Shown piece after piece: positions 1-5,112 of a DNA stretch of 5,112 bases. This stretch comes from an uncultured Collinsella sp. (GTDB lineage: Bacteria; Actinomycetota; Coriobacteriia; Coriobacteriales; Coriobacteriaceae). The notes beneath the pieces were generated by a model. The model was not told the DNA's origin and ran no database searches. It was given only the letters and a program-made list of their open reading frames with translations. Every line of letters begins with the position of its first letter. Within the stretch, counting starts at the first letter, position 1. A program made the position numbers and the translations under genes. Location: the NCBI GenBank assembly GCA_958424475.1, contig CATZTY010000097.1, forward strand, positions 1 to 5,112. The letters are read 5' to 3'.

Positions 1-9
1 AGTGGCCTT

Positions 10-269
10 CTTTGCGTGCGGAACTCGCGATAAACCTTATATCCGGCCCCTCCGGTCGGGGACCTTTCTGTATCAATATAGCTTCCGAGCTGGTTTGGCG
101 TCGACAACGTCCAGCAAGGTTAACAAGCCAGCGTCGAATTTCCGGCGTGCTTTAGCTGAAAGAAAAAGATGGTGTGCGGAGCTTTGCTCCGCATTTGGGA
201 TGGGAGCCCCTGAGAGCCGCGGGAGCCGGGCGGCGCATATGAACTTTATCGCGAGTTCCGCACGCAAAG
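10..269. repeat. 25-bp perfect inverted repeat, arms 10-34 and 245-269
   Basis: The 25 bases at 10-34 (core GTGCGGAACTCGCGATAAA) are the exact reverse complement of 245-269, with 210 bases between. Similarity continues imperfectly past 269: the reverse complement of 1-9 and bases 270-278 both end in CACT. This suggests that both arms are ends of the same repeat unit in opposite orientation, the left copy running off the window. The right arm shares bases 245-247 with the left arm of the 42-bp inverted repeat. If transcribed as one RNA, the two pairings would cross in a pseudoknot-like topology. Whether this is a mobile repeat family or a structured RNA cannot be decided from one copy. Confidence 0.75.
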
Positions 270-358
270 GAAAGCACTTAATGTGCTTTCCGTCTTGCGC
301 AGGACTGTAGAGCAGGAAAGTTCATATGCGCCGCCCGGCTCCCGCGGCTCTCAGGGGC
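206..358. repeat. 42-bp perfect inverted repeat with inner hairpin
   Basis: Arm 206-247 is the exact reverse complement of arm 317-358. The arms are GC-rich outside (CCGCGGGAGCCGGGCGGCGC) and contain CATATGAACTTT at the inner end. Pairing continues imperfectly outward to about 199/365. The 69-base interior holds a second perfect hairpin, GGAAAGCAC (269-277), loop TTAAT, GTGCTTTCC (283-291), framed by CGCAA (263-267) with TTGCG (295-299). The whole unit would fold into one long double-stem structure as RNA or extrude as a cruciform in DNA. It could be a MITE-like or REP-like element, a bidirectional terminator of unusual length, or part of a non-coding RNA. No transposase or obvious target-site duplication is visible. 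Confidence 0.85.
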
Positions 359-455
359 ATCTCTCAAGCAAAAACTGTCGTGGGGTAAAGTCCGAGGTCA
401 ATGGCGTTTTATACCGAGAAATTCAAAAAAGTTGAAAATTCATTACAAATTTGCG

Positions 456-484
456 TTGACTTTAGGTAACTAAAGTTTCATACT
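456..484 (+). promoter_or_regulatory. Sigma-70-type promoter for the cstA leader
   Basis: The -35 hexamer TTGACT (456-461) and the -10 hexamer CATACT (479-484) are separated by exactly 17 bp, and an A/T-rich stretch (421-450) lies upstream as a possible UP element. Transcription would start near 491, giving a leader of about 235 nt before the cstA start codon. It is the best promoter-like sequence in the intergenic region and places all the hairpins at 563-690 inside the transcript. Confidence 0.7.
459..476. promoter_or_regulatory. Inverted repeat in the promoter spacer, candidate operator
   Basis: ACTTTAG-GTAA-CTAAAGT is a perfect 7-bp inverted repeat with a 4-bp centre. It overlaps the last bases of the -35 hexamer and fills most of the spacer up to the -10 hexamer. 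A dimeric regulator bound here would exclude RNA polymerase, so repression is the natural reading. The half-sites faintly recall DtxR/MntR-type boxes (TTAGGT...), but the match is not good enough to name a regulator. A chance AT-rich palindrome is possible. Confidence 0.45.
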
Positions 485-555
485 CCTTTTCAACCACTGG
501 GGGATGTGAACACGCACGGATCGTTCGCATCATGATTGAAGAGGATTTCTTAGAC

Positions 556-600
556 ATGTTCACGCATCAGCTAAACATTATCAGCGTAGTAATTATCTGA
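556..600 (+). CDS. Leader peptide rich in Ile and Val (putative attenuator peptide)
   Basis: Translating from ATG 556 gives the 14-residue peptide MFTHQLNIISVVII, stop TGA at 598-600. Of its last nine codons six are Ile or Val (ATT ATC AGC GTA GTA ATT ATC) and another is Leu. A purine-rich stretch GAAGAGGA (538-545) lies 10 nt upstream as a somewhat distant ribosome binding site. An in-frame ATG at 532 would add eight residues (MIEEDFLD) but has no visible Shine-Dalgarno sequence. The ORF lies between the promoter and a terminator, and its stop codon falls in the 3' arm of the first of a series of competing hairpins. This is the arrangement of ilv/leu-type leader peptides. Expression of the peptide and the role of the codons are inferred. 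Confidence 0.55.
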   Translation: MFTHQLNIISVVII

Positions 601-690
601 TGCGGGTTAGCACATACAGCTAGCCCGTACGATAACGGGCGGCTGATGAAGATGAGGGCCGTCGAGCGCAACCGACGGCCCTCATTTTTA
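563..690 (+). promoter_or_regulatory. Probable ribosome-mediated transcription attenuator upstream of cstA
   Basis: Five helices overlap in sequence, each with the next. A: 563-570 with 597-604 (8 bp, enclosing the Ile/Val codons). B: 601-611 with 619-629 (11 bp including two G-U pairs). C: 617-628 with 635-645 (12 pairs, one G-U, bulged A622). D: 638-644 with 657-663 (7 bp including two G-U pairs). T: 652-664 with 673-685, the terminator. A ribosome stalled at the Ile/Val codons would block A, so B forms, C is prevented, D forms and T is broken: readthrough. A ribosome reaching the stop codon, or no translation at all, leaves C to form, D is blocked and T forms: termination. The pairings are read directly from sequence; the switching is inference. 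It contains no T-box consensus. An independent small RNA of about 195 nt is the main alternative. Confidence 0.6.
652..690 (+). terminator. Intrinsic terminator in the cstA leader
   Basis: A perfect 13-bp stem (652-664 with 673-685, GC-rich core GAGGGCCGTCG) with an 8-nt loop (665-672) is followed by a run of T at 685-689. It ends only about 20 nt before the cstA Shine-Dalgarno sequence, so it would cut off cstA transcription unless overridden. That position marks it as an attenuator and not the end of an upstream gene, unless the leader is a separate small RNA. Confidence 0.88.
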
Positions 691-711
691 TGTCTAGGAA
701 GTTCTTTTTAG

Positions 712-717
712 AGGAGG
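712..717 (+). promoter_or_regulatory. Ribosome binding site of cstA
   Basis: A perfect AGGAGG is spaced 7 nt from ATG 725 and decides that start. An ATG at 720 is only 2 nt away from it and is followed at once by TAA, so it cannot start a protein. Confidence 0.9.
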
Positions 718-724
718 AAATGTA

Positions 725-2614
725 ATGAACGGAGTTTTGCTCATGGTTGTGGCCGCGGCGGTGCTCGCCTGCGGCTATCTGGGCTATGGCCGCTGGCTGG
801 CCAACAAGTGGGGCGTTGACAAGGATGCCCTCACGCCGGCCAAGCGCATGAAGGACGGCAACAGCTTCTCGCCCGTCTCCGCCTTCACCGCGTTCTCGCA
901 CCAGTTCAGCTCGATCTGCGGTGCTGGCCCTGTCACGGGTACGATCGTCGCCATGGCCTTTGGCTGGCTGCCCGTCGTGCTCTGGGTCCTCGTCGGCGGC
1001 ATCTTCTTTGGTGCCGTCCACGACTTTGGTGCCCTGTACGCTTCGATGAAGAACAACGGCAAGTCGCTCGCTCAGCTCATCGAGAAGTACATCGGCAAGA
1101 CCGGCCGTCGCCTGTTCCTGCTGTTCTGCTGGCTGTTCTGCATCATCGTCATCGCCGCTTTCACCGACATGGTCTGCAAGACGTTCATGTTCACCCCGGC
1201 CGTTGACGCTTCTGGTGCTGCTACCGGTGCCATCGACTTCACCAAGTCCTATGCCGCCGGCTGCGCTGGTACCATCTCCATCCTGTTCACCTTCGTCGCT
1301 ATCGCCTTTGGTTGGGCCCAGAAGAAGTTCAACCTCACCGGCGCTGCCGAGTTCGTCACCGGCGTGGTCCTCATGGTTCTCATGTTCGCCGTCGGTATGC
1401 AGTTCCCGGTCTACCTGGATAAGTTCCAGTGGTTCGCCGTCGTCATGGTCTACCTGGTCTTCGCTGGCGCTATGCCCATCCAGATGCTCAAGACCCCGCG
1501 TGACTACCTCACTTCCATCATGATGATCGTCATGATCGTCTGCGCTGTCCTCGGCATCGTCGTCCTGGGCGTCAACGGTCAGGCCACTATCACCGCTCCG
1601 GTCTTCACCGGCTTCTCCACTGCCTCCGGCATGATGTTCCCGGTCCTGTTCGTCTCCGTCGCTTGCGGTGCTCTCTCCGGTTTCCACAGCCTCGTTTCTT
1701 CCGGCACCTCTTCTAAGCAGGTCGAGAAGGAGCAGGACGCCGTCAAGGTCGGTTACGGCGCCATGATCGTCGAGTCCTTCGTCGGCATCCTTGCCATCAT
1801 CGTCGCCGGCATCATGTTCTCCGACATGAACACCGCCGGTACCGGCGCCCTCAACGCCGGTGTCGCTTCCACCCCGTTCCAGATCTTCGCCGCTGGCATC
1901 TCCCGCGGTATGCAGGCCTTCGGTGTTGACGGCACGCTCGCTACCGTCTTTATGACCATGAACGTCTCCGCTCTGGCCCTGACCTCGCTCGACGCCGTCG
2001 CCCGCATCGCCCGCACTTCGTTCTCCGAGTTCTTTGCCCAGACCAACGATGCCCTGGCCATCGAGTCCAAGGCCGGCTACATGAAGGTCCTCGGCAACCC
2101 CTGGTTCGCCACGGTCGTTACCCTGCTTCCCGGTCTCGCCCTCGCTTTTGGTGGCTATGCCAACATCTGGCCGCTCTTTGGTGCTTCCAACCAGCTGCTC
2201 GGCGGCATGACCATGATCACCCTCGCCGTGTTCTGCAAGTGTACCGGCCGCAAGGGTTGGATGCTCTACGTGCCCGTCGTCTTCCTGCTCTGCTGCACCT
2301 TCACCTCGCTGGTGCAGAGCGCCATGGGCTGCATGACCGCCGTCCAGGCTTACGGCTTCTTCGGTACCATCCCGGCTACCGCCACCACGGCCGCCGTCTC
2401 CGTTGCCGCCACCAAGGGCCTGCAGCTCGTCTTTGCCGTTCTGCTGATGGTCCTGGGCCTCATCGTTGCCGTTAACTGCCTCAAGGAGTTCTTCGGCAAG
2501 GAGGCCGGTTCCATGCCTGACGAGGATCCCGAGTGGTCCGAGATGGGCAAGGCCGAGTATGGCCGCACTGCTGCTGCCGAGGCTCCCGTCGACGCCGAGG
2601 CCGCCAAGGCTTAG
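725..2614 (+). CDS. cstA: CstA-family transporter (carbon starvation protein, pyruvate/peptide uptake)
   Basis: This 629-residue polytopic membrane protein belongs to the CstA/BtsT family, whose characterised members import pyruvate and have been linked to peptide uptake. Family signatures are visible: AGPVTGTIVA (67-76), GGIFFGAVHDFGALYASMKN (91-110), GKSLAQLIEKYIG (112-124), CGALSGFHSLVSSGTSSKQ (314-332), VGYGAMIVES (342-351) and WPLFGASNQLLGG (482-494). About 15 hydrophobic segments span residues 3-583, covering the N-terminal CstA domain and the C-terminal five-helix part. The last 40 residues are a charged, Ala/Glu-rich cytoplasmic-type tail. At 629 residues it is shorter than E. coli CstA (about 700). 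No frameshift is seen. Codons are strongly C-ending, more so than in the next gene, suggesting high expression. It follows a terminator-bearing leader with an Ile/Val leader peptide and has its own strong terminator, so it is monocistronic. Substrate choice cannot be read from sequence. Confidence 0.93.
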   Translation: MNGVLLMVVAAAVLACGYLGYGRWLANKWGVDKDALTPAKRMKDGNSFSPVSAFTAFSHQFSSICGAGPVTGTIVAMAFGWLPVVLWVLVGGIFFGAVHDFGALYASMKNNGKSLAQLIEKYIGKTGRRLFLLFCWLFCIIVIAAFTDMVCKTFMFTPAVDASGAATGAIDFTKSYAAGCAGTISILFTFVAIAFGWAQKKFNLTGAAEFVTGVVLMVLMFAVGMQFPVYLDKFQWFAVVMVYLVFAGAMPIQMLKTPRDYLTSIMMIVMIVCAVLGIVVLGVNGQATITAPVFTGFSTASGMMFPVLFVSVACGALSGFHSLVSSGTSSKQVEKEQDAVKVGYGAMIVESFVGILAIIVAGIMFSDMNTAGTGALNAGVASTPFQIFAAGISRGMQAFGVDGTLATVFMTMNVSALALTSLDAVARIARTSFSEFFAQTNDALAIESKAGYMKVLGNPWFATVVTLLPGLALAFGGYANIWPLFGASNQLLGGMTMITLAVFCKCTGRKGWMLYVPVVFLLCCTFTSLVQSAMGCMTAVQAYGFFGTIPATATTAAVSVAATKGLQLVFAVLLMVLGLIVAVNCLKEFFGKEAGSMPDEDPEWSEMGKAEYGRTAAAEAPVDAEAAKA

Positions 2615-2653
2615 TCGACCTGGCGAGTTGAACGTCACATCTATATGACTCGG

Positions 2654-2693
2654 AAAGACCGGGTCCGCGACTTCGCGGGCTCGGTCTTTTTTT
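2654..2693 (+). terminator. Strong intrinsic terminator after cstA
   Basis: A 16-bp stem (2654-2669 with 2674-2689, two G-U pairs) with a 4-nt loop ACTT is followed by an unbroken T-run at 2687-2693. It lies 39 nt after the cstA stop and separates cstA from the next gene. Confidence 0.93.
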
Positions 2694-2734
2694 CATGCAA
2701 AAGCGGGTGACGCTCGAGTGTTCTCGCAGATGTT

Positions 2735-2764
2735 TTGCATGGATAAGGGCGCGCGTTGTACCAT
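2735..2764 (+). promoter_or_regulatory. Probable promoter of the TOPRIM-domain gene
   Basis: TTGCAT (2735-2740) and TACCAT (2759-2764) lie 18 bp apart, matching the conserved positions of the -35 and -10 hexamers moderately well. Transcription would start near 2771, giving a short leader to the GTG at 2799. A promoter is required here, because the terminator at 2654-2693 isolates the gene from cstA. The exact hexamers are less certain than its existence. Confidence 0.5.
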
Positions 2765-2787
2765 ATGGACGTATATGTGTGCATATG
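2763..2787. repeat. Three ATATG motifs at exact 10-bp period
   Basis: ATATG occurs at 2763-2767, 2773-2777 and 2783-2787. The outer two are part of the palindrome CATATG, 20 bp apart. The motifs lie on one face of the helix, across the probable -10 element and transcription start and just upstream of the ribosome binding site. They could be an operator for a regulator of the downstream gene, or chance. Confidence 0.5.
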
Positions 2788-2798
2788 AAAGGGGCCCC

Positions 2799-4979
2799 GT
2801 GGCCAAGACGGTATATTCCGATAACCAACAAAATGTCGATGCTCTGGCTGAGCGTCTGAGCGGACAAACGTCGCTTTCTGCCGAGCGGGCAAAGCTGGTT
2901 GCCTACGACCTGCTTTGCCGCAAGGCACTCAAGATTAAGTCGAGCGCGCTGGCGCAGATTTTCCGCTCCGTCGATAAGGAATGTGACACCAAGGCGATGC
3001 GCGATGAGCTTATCGCGGCAAATATCGTGACCAAGATCGAGGGTAGCGGCATTAACGGGCGCCCGGCGTTCTATACCATCAATGCCGAGATCCGCGATGC
3101 CCAAGAGCAGCCTGCCGAGTCCGTCGAGGGTTTTGTCGTCGAGGATTCCGCTGACGTGCCTGCTGTGGAAGAAGCTGCTCCGCGTGAGCATGTCGATACC
3201 GATGAGTTGCTCGATAAGAACGTCGTGCGTGCCTTTACGGCCAAGGCAGGACGCGGCGGTTTTGGCGGGGGTGGCAAGCGCGATGCGCAGCGCCGCGCCC
3301 AGCAGGAGCGCTTCCGTCGCGCCGTTGCTCAAAAGGGTGAGACGGATGCTGAGGCCGTCGAGGAAAAGCCCGTCGGGATGCAGGAGCCGACTCTCGCTCA
3401 AGAGCATGCTGAGATCCAGGAGCCCAAGCGTCGCCGCGGTGCCCACTTTAAGGCCGAGCAGCGAGGTGCCGCATGCGAGGTCCAGGATTCCGTCGAGGCT
3501 GCTGACGCGTCCGATGAACCGGCCAAGAAGGCTCCGGGTTCATGCCGTCCCGGACGTGGTTTTGAGGGGCGCGCGTATCCCGTAAGGCGTCAGGAGAAGA
3601 GCGAACCGGCTTCGACCACTCAGGGCGAGAAGGACGAGAAGGCCGTTGAGCCGGTGGCTCGCGAGCAAAAGCCTGTTGAGCCGCAGCTTGAGGTTGATGC
3701 CGAGGCCAAGGGCCAGCAGCCTACTGATGAGCAGACGGAGCAGGGCGCGTCGAGCAAGCCTCGCCGCCGTCGCCATCGTGGGGGCCGCAGTTCCCATGCC
3801 GAGACTGCAACCGAGAAGACCACGCCGCAGAACGAGGATGCGAAGGCCGAGGTTTCTTCGGGGCAGCCTAAGCGCCAGTCAGCGAAGGAGAGCAAGTCCG
3901 ATCGTCCGCAGAAGCAGGCGTCTATGCCGAAGCGCGAGCGCAATCCCCAAGGCGATTCTAAGCGCAAGTCTCAGAAGAAGCCGGAGTCTGCCGCAGTAGA
4001 TACTGCTGCCCAGCAGCCCGAGTCGGCCGCCCACGGCGAGGTCTCGGCGCTTGCCCTTGCCCGCGTTTTAGGCAGGCAGCTGTTCAAGGTTGTCCCCACG
4101 CCTATGGCGCTCTCCAAGATCAAGGAGCAGCAGACACAGATCGTAAAGGTCGAGGGCAAGGACGGCAAAAAGGCTCCGCAGCGCACTCAGCACAACGAGA
4201 TGTCCAACCGCAAGATTGCCGAGGAAATCGCAATCATCCAGGCTTGGATCGAGCAGAACCGAGGTGCCGATACGCCGGTTGCCTCGCGCCGTCAGCGTGC
4301 CTACCAGATCTTTAACGACGAGAAGGCTTTTGACGGCAAGCACGGTGAGCGCCTGATCAGGCGTATGACCGAAAAGGGCATCAGCATGCAGGCGATCAAG
4401 GTCGCCCCCAATCGCCCCGTGCATTTTACGGGCTTCTTTACGCTGGGCGCCGACAAGCCGTTCATTATGGTCGAGAACCTGGACACCTACGACGAGATCG
4501 TCAAGCTGCTGCGTGGCCGCAAGCACGCCAAGCTCTTTGGCATCAAGGTGGGCGGCGTGATTTTTGGCGGCGGATGCAAGGCGAGCGTCTCGCATGCCTT
4601 GGACGATTATCTGGCCGAGATTGGCTATCGCTTTAACTACGTCTACTACGTAGGCGATATCGATCGCGAGGGCGCGCGCATTGTCGAGCAGACTCGCAAT
4701 GCCAATGTGGTTGAGATTCGCCTGCATGCCGGCATGTACCGCGCCATGCTCGCCGAGCATAAGCGTCGCGTGAAGGCCGGCGGCGCGTGCGAGCCCGCGG
4801 CTGCCAACCAGGGCGTGCCGCAGAACCTGGCGGCGACGATCAAGGATCTGCCCATGGTTACGCGCGTGCAGTTCCGCAACGTGCTGCGCGAGGGCGGGCG
4901 CATTCCGCAGGAGATTCTGATGACCGCCGACTATCGGGATGGCGACTCGGGAAGCTTCGACCGCATGCTGAACAGCTAA
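2799..4979 (+). CDS. Orphan JetD-like (DUF2220/TOPRIM) protein with N-terminal winged helix and long charged linker
   Basis: The product has 726 residues from GTG 2799, which has GAAAGGGG (2787-2794) as its ribosome binding site. The frame is open back to GTG 2718, but those 27 codons overlap the promoter and have no Shine-Dalgarno sequence. Residues about 23-96 are compact and helical, ending in a GINGRPAFYTI hairpin, and look like a winged-helix DNA-binding domain. Residues about 99-411 are low-complexity, rich in E, K, R, Q, P and A, with basic clusters (KRRRG 210-214, KPRRRRHRGGR 320-330) and a GRGGFGGGGKR patch (151-161). Residues about 412-726 resemble the DUF2220 domain of the Wadjet nuclease JetD: FIMVENLD (555-562, acidic E559), GVIFGGGCK (586-594), YYVGDIDREGARI (616-628, D620 and D622) and a terminal GRIPQEIL (700-707). 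These match TOPRIM acidic positions, so a metal-dependent DNA nuclease is inferred. No jetA/B/C-like genes are adjacent. A TopoVI-A/Spo11-like relative is the alternative. Confidence 0.75.
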   Translation: MAKTVYSDNQQNVDALAERLSGQTSLSAERAKLVAYDLLCRKALKIKSSALAQIFRSVDKECDTKAMRDELIAANIVTKIEGSGINGRPAFYTINAEIRDAQEQPAESVEGFVVEDSADVPAVEEAAPREHVDTDELLDKNVVRAFTAKAGRGGFGGGGKRDAQRRAQQERFRRAVAQKGETDAEAVEEKPVGMQEPTLAQEHAEIQEPKRRRGAHFKAEQRGAACEVQDSVEAADASDEPAKKAPGSCRPGRGFEGRAYPVRRQEKSEPASTTQGEKDEKAVEPVAREQKPVEPQLEVDAEAKGQQPTDEQTEQGASSKPRRRRHRGGRSSHAETATEKTTPQNEDAKAEVSSGQPKRQSAKESKSDRPQKQASMPKRERNPQGDSKRKSQKKPESAAVDTAAQQPESAAHGEVSALALARVLGRQLFKVVPTPMALSKIKEQQTQIVKVEGKDGKKAPQRTQHNEMSNRKIAEEIAIIQAWIEQNRGADTPVASRRQRAYQIFNDEKAFDGKHGERLIRRMTEKGISMQAIKVAPNRPVHFTGFFTLGADKPFIMVENLDTYDEIVKLLRGRKHAKLFGIKVGGVIFGGGCKASVSHALDDYLAEIGYRFNYVYYVGDIDREGARIVEQTRNANVVEIRLHAGMYRAMLAEHKRRVKAGGACEPAAANQGVPQNLAATIKDLPMVTRVQFRNVLREGGRIPQEILMTADYRDGDSGSFDRMLNS

Positions 4980-4982
4980 ATT

Positions 4983-5011
4983 CCGCCGTTCTACCGAACG
5001 GCGGTCTTCTT
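4983..5011 (+). terminator. Intrinsic terminator after the JetD-like gene
   Basis: A perfect 9-bp stem, CCGCCGTTC (4983-4991) with GAACGGCGG (4996-5004), has the 4-nt loop TACC and is followed by TCTTCTT. It starts 3 nt after the stop codon, confirming that the gene ends its transcription unit here. Confidence 0.88.
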
Positions 5012-5055
5012 GACGCTGCGAGGGGCCCTGGCACGGCAATCTGACGTTCAACTTC

Positions 5056-5090
5056 GGCGGCGCGACCAGAAGGTCAGCGCCGCCTTGTTT
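5056..5090 (+). terminator. Second hairpin, weak or backup terminator
   Basis: GGCGGCGC (5056-5063) pairs with GCGCCGCC (5077-5084). An inner GACC/GGTC stem (5064-5067 with 5072-5075), one bulged A (5076) and the loop AGAA complete it. It is followed by the interrupted T-run TTGTTT. It could back up the terminator 50 nt upstream, or belong to a convergent or repeated element that continues beyond the window. Nothing else is recognisable in 5012-5112. Confidence 0.45.
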
Positions 5091-5112
5091 CACGTCACCT
5101 TGCCATACCAGG

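Larger units (their letters stand above)
1..455. other. Non-coding repeat-rich intergenic stretch
   Basis: I see no convincing gene here. Open frames exist on both strands (2-310 on plus, 73-267 on minus), but they run through the inverted repeats described separately, lack a Shine-Dalgarno sequence and show no family resemblance. Besides the two long inverted repeats there is a perfect 8-bp hairpin at 175-193 (TGCGGAGC, loop TTT, GCTCCGCA), without a proper T-run. There is also a weak CCCC/GGGG stem at 47-61 followed by TTTCTG. From about 395 onward the base composition turns AT-rich, leading into the cstA promoter. The upstream gene, if any, lies outside the window. Confidence 0.6.

Noticed and set aside
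43..70. Possible terminator of an upstream gene (CCCC/GGGG stem followed by TTTCTG)
   Set aside because: The stem is only 4 bp, or 6 bp with a bulge, and the T-run is short. No upstream gene end is visible to support it.
2..310. 102-residue plus-strand frame and 64-residue minus-strand frame (73-267)
   Set aside because: Both run through the inverted repeats, lack ribosome binding sites and show no recognisable family. They could be revisited if the same peptides recur in other genomes, but that would also follow from a repeated DNA element.
380..400. RNase P RNA-like string (AAAGTCCGAGG)
   Set aside because: Only a short fragment resembles the conserved GGAAAGTCC region. The rest of the RNase P RNA core is absent and there is not enough space for it.
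491..690. T-box riboswitch
   Set aside because: Leader length and terminator would fit, but there is no T-box-like AGGGTGGNACCGCG sequence before the terminator. The leader peptide and the hairpin chain explain the region better.
620..2638. 672-residue open frame on the minus strand opposite cstA
   Set aside because: It is the antisense shadow of a gene with strongly C-ending codons. Its product is a low-complexity G/D/E/H-rich string without domains, while the plus strand encodes a clear CstA.
2718..2798. 27-codon N-terminal extension of the JetD-like protein
   Set aside because: It overlaps the promoter and the phased ATATG motifs and has no Shine-Dalgarno sequence. GTG 2799 with GAAAGGGG is the better start.
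4068..5093. 341-residue minus-strand frame opposite the JetD-like gene, open towards the right window edge
   Set aside because: It runs antisense through the conserved TOPRIM region and through the terminator hairpin, so it is most likely a shadow frame.

Overview
The window looks like a chromosomal stretch of a GC-rich, low-complexity-tolerant gut actinobacterium, most likely a Coriobacteriia member close to Collinsella. This rests on the strong C-ending codon preference of the first gene, the actinobacterial-style spacing with hairpin terminators, and general protein resemblance. It is inference, because no rRNA or marker gene is present. Both main genes are on the + strand and each appears to be its own transcription unit.

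Bases 1-455 hold no gene I can support. They carry two perfect long inverted repeats: 25 bp (10-34 with 245-269) and 42 bp (206-247 with 317-358). The two share only three bases, and a 9-bp hairpin sits inside the 42-bp one. This looks like intergenic repeat elements, or a structured RNA, and not protein coding.

Bases 456-724 form an elaborate control region for the next gene. It has a good promoter (TTGACT-N17-CATACT) whose spacer contains an inverted repeat. Downstream is a short leader peptide ORF ending in Leu-Asn-Ile-Ile-Ser-Val-Val-Ile-Ile-stop, then a chain of mutually exclusive hairpins that ends in a 13-bp intrinsic terminator just before the ribosome binding site. The parity of the chain fits classical ribosome-mediated attenuation: stalling at Ile/Val codons would give readthrough, and completing the peptide would give termination.

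Bases 725-2614 encode a CstA-family membrane transporter (pyruvate/peptide uptake family), followed by a strong terminator at 2654-2693. A branched-chain amino acid attenuator in front of cstA would link uptake of pyruvate or peptides to Ile/Val supply. I do not know this arrangement as described.

Bases 2735-4979 hold a second unit: a promoter region with three ATATG motifs exactly 10 bp apart, then a 726-residue protein. It has a probable N-terminal winged helix, about 310 residues of charged low-complexity linker, and a C-terminal TOPRIM-like domain. That domain resembles the DUF2220 domain of the Wadjet nuclease subunit JetD (motifs VEN, FGGG and GDIDREG). No jetA/B/C-like gene is beside it in this window, so it appears to be an orphan. 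A clear terminator (4983-5011) and a second, weaker hairpin (5056-5090) close the window.
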